From positions 1 to 33,467 of the forward strand of contig RXJA01000136.1 in the NCBI GenBank assembly GCA_003963455.1: 33,467 nt of DNA, written 5' to 3'. The stretch's first letter is position 1; every line of letters begins with the position of its first letter. The notes under the pieces were generated by a model. It saw only the letters and a list, made by a program, of their open reading frames with translations, searched no databases and had not been told where the DNA came from. The translations under genes and the position numbers were made by a program. Of the stretch, positions 1-6,641 are shown one piece after another. This DNA comes from Hyphomicrobiales bacterium (lineage in GTDB: Bacteria > Pseudomonadota > Alphaproteobacteria > Rhizobiales > Rhizobiaceae).

Positions 1-258
1 CCCCATACCCTTGATGCGCAGCGCCGGTTCCTCCGCGTCGCGATAGAATTCCTGGTGCAGCCACAGGATGAAGTCGCAGGACGCCGGCTCGGGCAATTCG
101 CTTCTCGCTGCCAGCCGGTCGATCTCGGCCTGCAGCCTGACATGGGCGGCGGCTTCGATTTGCAGATTGCGCCGCTCCTCATTCTTTTCAAAATTGCCAG
201 CCAGCGCGCGCTCTATGTCGCGAGGGCGCGTGTCGTGACCCTCTATGAGATTTCCTAA
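1..258 (-). pseudogene. Fic-family protein, 5'-truncated and running off the left edge
   Basis: Reading the minus strand leftward from about 258 gives an open frame starting NLIEGHDTRPRDIERAL and continuing through NEERRNLQIEAAAHVRLQAEI and FILWLHQEFYRD to the window edge. This matches the region of Fic-domain AMP-transferases around the inhibitory (S/T)xxxE(G/N) helix and the helices after it. The frame is closed by TGA at 277-279. Between that stop and the Fic-like part there is no ATG, GTG or TTG, so no normal start exists. The Ser/Thr expected four residues before the Glu is Gly. I infer the 5' end was lost by a rearrangement and the gene is dead, or begins at an internal codon beyond the edge. 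The Fic catalytic motif would lie outside the window and cannot be checked. The family call rests on motif recall. Confidence 0.55.
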
Positions 259-637
259 TTCTGGCCGATCTGGAAATCATATAACCGTATAATCATAAAA
301 GGTTTTTTAAACTGACTATGGAAATTGGCCGATCTTTTGGCCGATCTCGCCACAAGAGCAATGCCACGAAAAAATGTGAACCGTTAGGCTCGGCGACTTC
401 GCCGTAGCCCACCGCCATCGACGCTTCCTACAATTTGAACTATTCTGGTCCCAACCTCGCGGCGGGCCCGAAAAACACTTCGCTAGGAATTCGGCAGTAC
501 AATCACGGGTCGGTGTAGGATTTCCACGGCGCCAACCGTCCTTCGGACGGAAGCGCTGCAAAGAGCATGATCCCAAAACATGGGAACCGATCATGCTTGG
601 TCTAAATTGTCAGTGCATGGCCGCGTAGGAGTTCGTC
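259..637. other. Intergenic spacer with triple GGCCGATCT repeat
   Basis: This spacer is AT-rich near its left end. It carries three direct copies of GGCCGATCT (263-271, 327-335, 339-347) close to the point where Fic homology stops, and a rhizobial palindrome at its right end (listed separately). I see no convincing coding sequence. Frames that are open here lack a ribosome binding site and recognisable residues. Confidence 0.5.
564..597. repeat. Short intergenic palindrome (rhizobial type)
   Basis: Arms AGCATGATC and GATCATGCT are perfectly complementary (9 bp). They enclose an imperfect inner stem (CCAAAAcatGGgaACC). The layout resembles the GCATGTCG...CGACATGC elements found later in the window. 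It sits about 40 bases upstream of the Ku start, so it may also lie in the Ku leader or promoter region. Confidence 0.7.
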
Positions 638-1546
638 ATGGCGCCCAGGGCAAGTTGGAAAGGTTACCTCAAGCTCAGCCTCGTCAGCTGTCCGGTCCGG
701 CTCTATCCGGCCACCAGCGCGAGCGAGCGCATATCGTTCAACCAGTTGCACAAGAAGACCCACAACCGCATCAACATGAAGCCGGTGGACCCGGAGCTCG
801 GCCTGGTCGAGCGTTCGGACCTCGTGCGCGGCTACGAATATGAGGACAAGCAGTACATCATCATCGATGACGCAGACCTCGACGCGGTCCGGATCGAATC
901 CAATCACACGATGAACATCGAGGCCTTCGTCGACGAGGGCGAGGTCGACGTCATCTACCAGGACGCGCCCTATTACCTCGCGCCCGATGGCGCAATGGCG
1001 GAGGAAACCTTCGCGGTGCTGCGCGAAGCCATGCGCAAGTCCGGCAAGCTCGCCATCGCGCGGCTGGTGCTTTCCAGCCGCGAGCGCGTGGTGACGATCG
1101 GCGCGCGCGAGAACGGCATGTTCGTCTGCACCTTGAGGAACCCCAACGAAGTGCGCGGCACGGCTGAGTATTTCGGCAACATCCCGGCCGGCAAGCCGGA
1201 TCCCGAGATGCTGGAGCTTGCCATGGCGCTGATCAAGCAGAAGGAAACCCACTTCGATCCGAAGAATTACGAGGATCGCTATGAAGTGGCGCTGATGGCG
1301 ATGATCCGCGAGAAGCTCAAGGGTCACAAGCCGATCATCGCGGCCGCGCCGGAACGCGGCAACGTCATCAACCTGATGGATGCGCTGAAGGCGAGCCTTT
1401 CGCAGCAGGCCAAGCCCCCGGCGAAATCGAAGAGCAAGGCCGACGAGACGCCGGCCAAGCCCGCCAGGAAGGCGGCCGCCGGCGGCGCGCCTGAGAACCC
1501 GCTGAAGGCGAACCTCTTGAAGGCCGTCGGCAAGAGCAAGAAGTGA
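638..1546 (+). CDS. ku: Non-homologous end-joining protein Ku
   Basis: A 302-residue bacterial Ku, a homodimeric ring that binds DNA double-strand ends and recruits the ligase LigD. The family is recognised from the N-terminal WKGYLKLSLVSCPVRLYPA, then FNQLHKKTHNRI, GYEYEDKQYIIIDDADLDAV, the central FVDEGEVDVIYQDAPYYLAPD and KQKETHFDPKNYEDRYE near residues 205-220. The last ~45 residues are rich in Lys, Ala and Pro (KSKSKADETPAKPARK), the basic tail usual in proteobacterial Ku. A TAGGAG ribosome site lies about 8 bases before the ATG. The stop overlaps the GTG of the next gene in a GTGA junction, which suggests one mRNA and coupled translation. No ligD is in the window. Rhizobia often carry several ku copies, so the copy number (ku1, ku2...) is unknown. 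Confidence 0.95.
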   Translation: MAPRASWKGYLKLSLVSCPVRLYPATSASERISFNQLHKKTHNRINMKPVDPELGLVERSDLVRGYEYEDKQYIIIDDADLDAVRIESNHTMNIEAFVDEGEVDVIYQDAPYYLAPDGAMAEETFAVLREAMRKSGKLAIARLVLSSRERVVTIGARENGMFVCTLRNPNEVRGTAEYFGNIPAGKPDPEMLELAMALIKQKETHFDPKNYEDRYEVALMAMIREKLKGHKPIIAAAPERGNVINLMDALKASLSQQAKPPAKSKSKADETPAKPARKAAAGGAPENPLKANLLKAVGKSKK

Positions 1547-2667
1547 CGGGAAATGCGGGGCCAGTGATCGTTCCCGGCGCCGTCTTCGGCGTCGTCGGCG
1601 CGCTGGCCGCCTTTCCATTGCGCCTCGCCGCGCGCGAGGTCGAGCGCCGCCATGCGGAGCTGAGGCGCGGCGTCACCCGCCGAACCACCCATGTCGTGTT
1701 CGGCCGCGCCTTGCTGGCGAAAGCCGCGACGAGCCGGATGGGCGATGCCGAGATCGGGCGTCGGATGAAAGCCGAGCGCGAGGCCGGCCGCCAGCTGATC
1801 AGCGAGAACGGCTTCCTGCGCCTGCTCGGGCTGATGAAGGCGCCCGACGCCTCATCGCTCTCCAGGCAATCGCTGATCGACCAGTCGCGGCTCGCGGGCG
1901 ACGATCTCGACATGCTGTCGCTGTTCGACGCCTTCGAGCATGACGGCGAGCCCTATTCCTTCCGCGACCTGATCCTCGCCAGGAAATATGCCGGGTTGAT
2001 CGCGAGCGGCGCCACCTGGGGCGCGATCGCGCGCTCCGTCCACCGCTCGGGCCCGGTCGCCTCGCTCACCGCCAAGTCGCTCAACCTCGGCTCGCAGCAT
2101 GGCCGGCCGGACGCGATCTATCTCGACGACGGCCGGAGCGAGCTCGACGGCCAATTGCTGTTCGACCTCGGCACCCCGCAAGACGACAGGCTGGAGGAGC
2201 TGTTCGCCGAGGCGGAGACGGCGGAAGAGGAGAGGCGCCACGACGAGGCGGCGGCGCTTTACCAGCGCTGCCTGGCGATCGACCCCAGGGACGCCATCGC
2301 CGCCTTCAACCGCGCCAACTGCCTGCGCGGCGCCGGGCGCGTGGCGGAAGCCGCGCATGACTATGCCCGCGCGATCAAGCTCGATCCCGGCTTCGTCGAG
2401 GCCTGGTTCAATCTCGCCGGCCTGATGAGCGACGAGGGCAAGGTGGCGTCGGCAAGGCGGCACCTGCAGAAGGCGATCGCGCTGGACAAGACCTATGCCG
2501 ATCCCGTGTTCAACCTGGCAAGGCTGGAGTTCGATGCGGGCAATTTGGCGGAGGCACGGCGGCTGTGGGTGCGGTACCTGGAACTCGACGCCGAGTCCGA
2601 ATGGGCGCGGACTGCGCAAATGGGGATACAGTTCGTGGATCTGCACATGGCGCGCACGGCGGGGTGA
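1543..2667 (+). CDS. BRCT-like / MerR-like HTH / TPR protein coupled to Ku
   Basis: A 374-residue protein with GTG start overlapping the Ku stop. Three parts are visible. Residues ~8-95 read like a BRCT fold: VFGVVGALAAFPLRLAAREV, then GVTRRTTHVVFGRALL, then GRQLISENGFLRLLGL, matching the BRCT order of first strand plus helix, 'TTHlV' strand and 'isE.fl.ll' last helix. Residues ~135-210 (YSFRDLILARKYAGLIASGATWGAIARSV ... LDGQLLFDLG) resemble the MerR-like helix-turn-helix seen before TPRs in other bacterial proteins. Residues ~220-355 hold about three to four TPR units (EEERRHDEAAALYQRCLAIDP, AIAAFNRANCLRGAGRVAEA, FVEAWFNLAGLMSDEGKVAS, ADPVFNLARLEFDAGNLAEA). Coupling to Ku suggests a role in end-joining or its control, perhaps as a scaffold. 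That role is inference; the domain order is read by eye. Confidence 0.75.
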   Translation: MTGNAGPVIVPGAVFGVVGALAAFPLRLAAREVERRHAELRRGVTRRTTHVVFGRALLAKAATSRMGDAEIGRRMKAEREAGRQLISENGFLRLLGLMKAPDASSLSRQSLIDQSRLAGDDLDMLSLFDAFEHDGEPYSFRDLILARKYAGLIASGATWGAIARSVHRSGPVASLTAKSLNLGSQHGRPDAIYLDDGRSELDGQLLFDLGTPQDDRLEELFAEAETAEEERRHDEAAALYQRCLAIDPRDAIAAFNRANCLRGAGRVAEAAHDYARAIKLDPGFVEAWFNLAGLMSDEGKVASARRHLQKAIALDKTYADPVFNLARLEFDAGNLAEARRLWVRYLELDAESEWARTAQMGIQFVDLHMARTAG

Positions 2668-2670
2668 GCG

Positions 2671-2901
2671 CCTCTCCTTCTCCCCTTATGGGGTCCGAAG
2701 GACGGGGCGAGACCCGTGGCTCGCCCCCGGGCGGTGGATCGGCGCGCAGCGCCGAGACGGATGAGGGGTGCTGGAAGGAATGAGGCGTTGGTGACCTTGT
2801 CGCAAGTAAGGATGTTGATAGGCGTGTCCGCCAAGCTGGAGCACCCCTCATCCGTCCGAGCTTCGCTCGGCCACCTTCTCCCACAAAGGGAGAAGGGGAG
2901 G
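2671..2901. repeat. Large intergenic inverted-repeat element
   Basis: Two perfect 17-bp arms, GACGGATGAGGGGTGCT (2756-2772) and its complement (2840-2856), enclose a 67-base loop. Outer near-complementary arms CCTCTCCTTCTCCCC (2671-2685) and AGGGAGAAGGGGAGG (2887-2901) flank them. The whole spacer between the Ku operon and the next gene can fold as one long hairpin. Such CCTTCTCCC / GGGAGAAGG elements are scattered through rhizobial genomes. The right arm ends about 11 bases before the next start codon, so GGAGAAGGGGAGG also supplies that gene's ribosome binding site. Confidence 0.7.
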
Positions 2902-2912
2902 TTGGCGCACAC

Positions 2913-3566
2913 ATGACCCATTTCCTCTTCGATGGCGACGACACCGCCCCCGTCACCATCCTGCTGGCTCACGGCGCCGGCGCGCCGATGGATTCGCCTT
3001 CGATGACCGCCACCGCCAAGGCGCTCGGCACGGCCGGCTTCCAGGTCGCGCGCTTCGAGTTCCACTATATGGCCGCGCGCCGTTACGGCCACCGCAAGCC
3101 GCCGCCGCGCGCCGAGACGGTGAACCCCGAATACATCAAGGCGATCGCCGATCTGCGCGCCAGAGGCGTGACCGGCAAATTGATCATCGGCGGCAAGTCG
3201 ATGGGCGGCCGCGTCGCCTCGATGGTTGCCGACGAGATGCTTGAAAAAGGCGAGATCGTTGGCCTCGTCTGCCTCGGCTATCCGTTCCATCCGCCGGGCA
3301 AGCCCGAGCAGTTGCGCACGAAACATCTGATCGGCCTCAAGACGCCGACGCTGATCTTCCAGGGCACCCGCGACGAGTTCGGCACGAAAGACAAGGTCGC
3401 GACTTACGGGCTTTCCGATGCGATCGAGGTGGTCTGGCTGGAGGACGGCGACCACGACCTGAAACCGCGCAAGGCGATCTCGGGCTTTTCGACGGCGGAT
3501 CACCTGAAGACGGTGGCGGAGACAGTCAAAGCCAGGTTGGCGCAGCCATCGGCTTCGTCATTCTAG
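2913..3566 (+). CDS. Alpha/beta hydrolase, KANL3/Tex30-like
   Basis: A 217-residue cytoplasmic alpha/beta hydrolase. The strand plus oxyanion region is ILLAHGAGAPMDSP (16-29). The nucleophile elbow is GGKSMGGR with Ser96. A likely acid is Asp154 in GTRDEFG, and the His is His181 in EDGDHDLKPR. Length and the HGAGAPMDS and GKSMGGR motifs fit the small KANL3/Tex30-type hydrolases found in many bacteria. The substrate is unknown. The ATG follows a GGAGG-type site supplied by the preceding repeat. It lies alone between the repeat and the exonuclease gene, 170 bases upstream of the latter, so an operon with it is possible but not shown. Confidence 0.85.
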   Translation: MTHFLFDGDDTAPVTILLAHGAGAPMDSPSMTATAKALGTAGFQVARFEFHYMAARRYGHRKPPPRAETVNPEYIKAIADLRARGVTGKLIIGGKSMGGRVASMVADEMLEKGEIVGLVCLGYPFHPPGKPEQLRTKHLIGLKTPTLIFQGTRDEFGTKDKVATYGLSDAIEVVWLEDGDHDLKPRKAISGFSTADHLKTVAETVKARLAQPSASSF

Positions 3567-3736
3567 GGCGAAGCTAGGAGCGAAGCGACGCGCGCAGACC
3601 CTGGAATCCACGCCGTTACATACGAACGTTGCGACGGTGCAAAATTCTTCTCCGCCGCATTCCTCGGCATGCGTCACGGCATGGATCCTCGGGTCAAACC
3701 CGCGGATGAAGAAGCGCGAGGCGGCGGCATCCCCAA
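3567..3736. other. Short spacer before exonuclease III gene
   Basis: This 170-base spacer contains the phrase GGATCCTCGGGTCAAACCCGCGGATGA near its right end, an imperfect palindrome (CTCGGGT / ACCCGCGG) of a type seen in rhizobial intergenic DNA. I see no coding sequence and no clear promoter. Confidence 0.4.
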
Positions 3737-4510
3737 ATGAAGCTCGCCACCTTCAACATTAATAACATCAACAGCCGGCTGGAAAACCTGCTCGCCTGGC
3801 TCGCCAAGGCGAAGCCCGATGTCGTCTGCCTGCAGGAGCTGAAATCCCGCGACGCGCAGTTCCCGCTGACAAGGCTCGCCAAGGCCGGCTATGGCGCAGT
3901 GTGGAAAGGCGAGCCGACCTGGAACGGCGTCGCCATCCTGGCCAAGGGCGCCGAGCCGGTGCTAACGCGCGACGCGCTGCCCGGCGACGAGGGCGACCGC
4001 CAGGCGCGCTACATCGAGGCGGCGGTCGACGGTGTCGTCATCGGCTGCCTCTACGCGCCGAACGGCAACCCTCAACCAGGCCCGAAATTCGACTACAAGC
4101 TCGCCTGGCACGAGCGCTTCGCGGCCCATGCCGGGCAGCTTTTCGATACAGGCCTCCCGGTGGCCATTGCCGGCGACTTCAACATCGTGCCCGAGCCGCG
4201 CGACATCTACCAGACCCGCTCCTATGACGACAACGCGCTGGTGCAGCCCGAAAGCCGCGCCGCCTTCGCCGCCCTGATCGAGCAGGGCTGGACGGATGCG
4301 CTGCGCAAGGTCTTTCCCAAGGAGGCGAGGCTCTACACCTTCTGGGATTACCGCCGGAACCGCTGGCCGCGCGACGCGGGCCTCAGGCTCGACCACATTC
4401 TGCTGTCGAGGAAACTCGCTCGAAAACTGAAAGCGGCGGGCATCGACCGCGAAGTGCGGGGAGGGGAAAATCCGAGCGACCATGCGCCGGTCTGGGTGGA
4501 ATTGGGGTGA
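3737..4510 (+). CDS. xth: Exodeoxyribonuclease III (AP endonuclease)
   Basis: A 257-residue member of the exonuclease/endonuclease/phosphatase superfamily, close to the usual ExoIII length. It cuts at abasic sites and removes 3' blocking groups in base-excision repair. Visible motifs in order: LATFNINNINSR (metal-site Asn), CLQELKS with Glu34, YAPNGNP, AGDFNIVPEPRDIY (catalytic Asp and Asn), TFWDYRRNRWPRDAGLRLDHIL and the final NPSDHAPVWVEL with the catalytic Asp-His pair. All expected active-site residues are present. It ends 9 bases before a terminator hairpin. The gene lies near Ku, but an intervening hydrolase and spacers argue against a single repair operon. Confidence 0.93.
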   Translation: MKLATFNINNINSRLENLLAWLAKAKPDVVCLQELKSRDAQFPLTRLAKAGYGAVWKGEPTWNGVAILAKGAEPVLTRDALPGDEGDRQARYIEAAVDGVVIGCLYAPNGNPQPGPKFDYKLAWHERFAAHAGQLFDTGLPVAIAGDFNIVPEPRDIYQTRSYDDNALVQPESRAAFAALIEQGWTDALRKVFPKEARLYTFWDYRRNRWPRDAGLRLDHILLSRKLARKLKAAGIDREVRGGENPSDHAPVWVELG

Positions 4511-4518
4511 GAAAACGA

Positions 4519-4541
4519 AAATCCCCGCCGTGGCGGGGATT
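4519..4541 (+). terminator. Hairpin terminator after exonuclease III
   Basis: AATCCCCGCC-GTG-GCGGGGATT forms a near-perfect 10-bp GC-rich stem with a tight loop, starting 9 bases after the xth stop and followed by TGTTGTG. The T-run is weak. With the A-rich 5' flank (AAAACGAAAA) it could act on both strands, also ending the minus-strand peptide transcripts. Confidence 0.7.
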
Positions 4542-4573
4542 GTTGTGACGGAAAAGGCCTTTGGATATCCCGA

Positions 4574-4663
4574 TCATTGCGGGGGCGGCGGCGGCGAACC
4601 GGCCACAACAGCCGAAAGCTTGCCCTTGCGGACGAACTCAGGCTTCTCGTAGGTCTTCTTCAT
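4574..4663 (-). CDS. Lasso-RiPP-type leader peptide protein, copy A (29 aa)
   Basis: A 29-codon gene encoding a peptide that starts MKKTYEKPEFVRKGKLSAVV and ends AGSPPPPPQ. It matches the leader signature YxxPx(L/F)xxxG (Tyr5, Pro8, Phe10, Gly14) that lasso-peptide precursors use to bind their recognition protein. The Thr usually found at the second-to-last leader position is Val20. The proline-only tail is unlike a normal lasso core, which needs an Asp or Glu to form the ring. An AGGGGA site lies 9 bases before the ATG. It lies downstream of, and in the same orientation as, a close paralogue (copy B). The leader half is nearly identical at DNA level while the tails differ. No maturation enzymes are in the window, so function is unknown. 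Confidence 0.7.
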   Translation of the reverse strand: MKKTYEKPEFVRKGKLSAVVAGSPPPPPQ

Positions 4664-4714
4664 ATCAGTATGTCCCCTATCGATACATGCTCAAAAGCGG
4701 CGATGATTTCATCA

Positions 4715-4798
4715 TCAACCTGGCACGGGCGAACCGGCCACAATCGCCGAAAGCTTACCCTTGCGGACGAGTGCCGGCTTCTCGTAAGTCTTCTTCAT
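4715..4798 (-). CDS. Lasso-RiPP-type leader peptide protein, copy B (27 aa)
   Basis: A 27-codon paralogue of the neighbouring copy A with leader YEKPALVRKG (Tyr5, Pro8, Leu10, Gly14) followed by KLSAIV and the tail AGSPVPG. It fits the YxxPxLxxxG leader pattern fully. A GGGGAG ribosome site lies about 9 bases before the ATG, and a good sigma-70-like promoter is upstream. Its stop codon lies in a small hairpin (GATGAT-TTC-ATCATC, 4702-4716), and copy A follows 51 bases downstream, so both may share a transcript. Against copy A the first ~22 codons are strongly conserved, with several silent third-base changes, which suggests selection on the protein. The core carries no Asp, Glu, Cys, Ser-rich or Thr-rich stretch, so no known ring chemistry can be assigned. 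Confidence 0.72.
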   Translation of the reverse strand: MKKTYEKPALVRKGKLSAIVAGSPVPG

Positions 4799-4827
4799 GT
4801 GATTGCTCTCCCCGGAAATCGCAGCGG

Positions 4828-4855
4828 ATAATCTCATATGAACGATTTCTGTCAA
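4828..4855 (-). promoter_or_regulatory. Sigma-70-like promoter for the peptide genes
   Basis: On the minus strand TTGACA (4855-4850) is followed after 16 bases by GATTAT (4833-4828), a perfect -35 and a 4-of-6 match to the -10. Transcription would start near 4821, giving a leader of about 23 bases before the copy B ATG that contains its GGGGAG site. Confidence 0.55.
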
Positions 4856-5036
4856 GTAAGCGGCCCGGCCGGCAGTTCTGTTTCTGGGGACAGCGTTGTA
4901 CCGAAGTAACGGCCGCCAATAGTATGATGGTCGCGGCGGCTGGAGCCGGATGCGGAACATATCGCCGGCGAAGCCGGCATGGTGTCCGGCACCTGGCCTT
5001 GGCTGCTCGCCGTCACCGGGGGCGAGGGGGAGACCG

Positions 5037-6605
5037 ATGCAAAGATCGACGGACAGGCTGCTTGCGCTGGCGATGCTCGTCATCGGCCTCGCCTGCTTCG
5101 CCAAGCTCTATCTGGCGCTGGGCGGCAAGCCGCCGGCGACGATGCGCGCGGAAGTCTTCGGCGCGGCCGGCCTGCTGTCGATGCTTGCCGGGCTGCTTTT
5201 CCTCGCCGGCCTGCTGCCGGCGCCGGCAAGGCACGATCCGGCCGCGCCTCTGTTCGGCCGCGACGCCGGGATCGCGCCGGCCGGGCATCCGCGGCTGCGC
5301 CGCGCGGCACTCGCTTTGCCGATCCTGGCCCTGCTCGTCATCGTCGCCGACCAGTTCGGCCCGTGGCGGACCGAGGAGCCGGCCAGCGAGCCGGCGAAGG
5401 AGGTCGCCAGCGCGCCGGTGCAGCCGGCGCCGGCCGAGCTGAAGCCGGAGCCGAAGGCGGGCGCCAAGCCGGCCCAGCCCGGGGCGAGCGTCCCACCGGC
5501 CGCGCCCGCGCGGCAGGAGGCCGCAAAGCCCGCGCCGCCCGCCGCGCCCGTGCCGCCCATTCCGCCGGCGCCGACGCCCGCCGCGCCCGCGCCTGTCCAG
5601 CCGGCGCAACCGGCCCAGCCGGAGCAGACAGCGCTCGCGCCGGCCGCGCCGCCGCAGACAGTGGCGCCGCCACCACCCACGCCTCCGGCCCAGCCGACCG
5701 CGCCGGAGGGCCATCGCGACGCCGTCGTCTGGCTGTCGGTGTCGGCCGACGGCCACGAGATCATGAGCGCAAGCACCGACCGCATGATCAAGCTCTGGGA
5801 TATCGACGGCAAGCGGCTGGTCCGCGATCTGGGCGAGCACAAGGACATGGCGCGCAGCGCGCTGTTCATGCCCGACGGCAAGACCGCGCTCACCGCCGGC
5901 GACGATGGCGAGATCGTGCTGCGCCAGCTCTCCGACGGCGCGGTGCTGCACGTGTTCTCCTCAGGGGCAAACGGTGGCGTAAGGCAATTGAAGATCAGCC
6001 CGGATGGCAAGCGCGCCGTCAGCGGCCACGACACCGGTTCCGTGGTCGTCTGGGATCTGGAGAAGGGGACGGTGCTGCATGTGCTGCCGGGCCACGACTG
6101 GTCGGTGAGCTCCGTCGCCATCTCTCCCGACGGCGCCAGGGCGCTCACGGGCAGCATCGACGGCGAGCTGAAGCTCTGGGACATCGTCGCCGGCAAGCAG
6201 TTGCGCAGCTGGCACGGCCACGAGCGCGGCGCCTATGGCGCGGTCTTCCTGGCCGACGGCCACCATGCCGTGACCGGCAGCGGCGACTACACGATAAAAC
6301 TCTGGGACCTCGACACGTTCAAGGAGGTCCGCCGCTTCGACGGCCATTCCGGCACGGTCTATGCGCTCGCCCTGTCTTCCGACGGCAAGCGCCTCGGCTC
6401 CGTCTCGCTCGACGGCACGGCGCGGATCTGGAACATGGACACAGGCGCCGAGATCGCCGAATTCGACCCCGGCACCGGGCCGATGTATTCGGTCGCCTTC
6501 GCCGCCGACGGCACGCTTCTCACCGGCGGCATCGACCGCACCATCCGCGATTGGCCGGCGGCGGGCGGGGATGGAAAGGTGTTGTTTGCCGGGGCGCCGG
6601 AATAG
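5037..6605 (+). CDS. Membrane-anchored WD40-repeat protein
   Basis: A 522-residue protein. The ATG at 5037 is preferred because GGGGGAG lies 6 bases upstream and the membrane segments follow at once. An in-frame ATG at 4950 would add 29 residues without a good site. Order of parts: three hydrophobic segments (about 8-27, 39-60, 90-107), a long Ala/Pro-rich linker (about 110-220), then seven WD40 repeats forming one beta-propeller (e.g. DGHEIMSASTDRMIKLWD, DGKRAVSGHDTGSVVVWD, DGARALTGSIDGELKLWD, DGHHAVTGSGDYTIKLWD). The propeller is a protein-binding platform. With three helices and an N-terminus inside it would face the periplasm, but topology is not certain. No partner is evident other than the Sel1-repeat gene 36 bases downstream, likely co-transcribed. 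The low-complexity linker is natural for this type. Confidence 0.85.
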   Translation: MQRSTDRLLALAMLVIGLACFAKLYLALGGKPPATMRAEVFGAAGLLSMLAGLLFLAGLLPAPARHDPAAPLFGRDAGIAPAGHPRLRRAALALPILALLVIVADQFGPWRTEEPASEPAKEVASAPVQPAPAELKPEPKAGAKPAQPGASVPPAAPARQEAAKPAPPAAPVPPIPPAPTPAAPAPVQPAQPAQPEQTALAPAAPPQTVAPPPPTPPAQPTAPEGHRDAVVWLSVSADGHEIMSASTDRMIKLWDIDGKRLVRDLGEHKDMARSALFMPDGKTALTAGDDGEIVLRQLSDGAVLHVFSSGANGGVRQLKISPDGKRAVSGHDTGSVVVWDLEKGTVLHVLPGHDWSVSSVAISPDGARALTGSIDGELKLWDIVAGKQLRSWHGHERGAYGAVFLADGHHAVTGSGDYTIKLWDLDTFKEVRRFDGHSGTVYALALSSDGKRLGSVSLDGTARIWNMDTGAEIAEFDPGTGPMYSVAFAADGTLLTGGIDRTIRDWPAAGGDGKVLFAGAPE

Positions 6606-6641
6606 CTTTTTGCTACAGGGTATATTTCAGCACAGCACGGC

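Noticed and set aside
316..594. A 92-codon minus-strand frame in the spacer upstream of Ku
   Set aside because: It contains the palindrome, has no ribosome site and shows no recognisable protein features.
602..1618. A long minus-strand open frame opposite Ku
   Set aside because: It is antisense to a certain gene and arises from high-GC codon bias; sequence is low-complexity Arg/Leu-rich.
638..4510. Ku, TPR protein, hydrolase and exonuclease III as a single DNA-repair island
   Set aside because: A 245-base repeat spacer and a 170-base spacer separate the parts; only Ku and the TPR gene are coupled.
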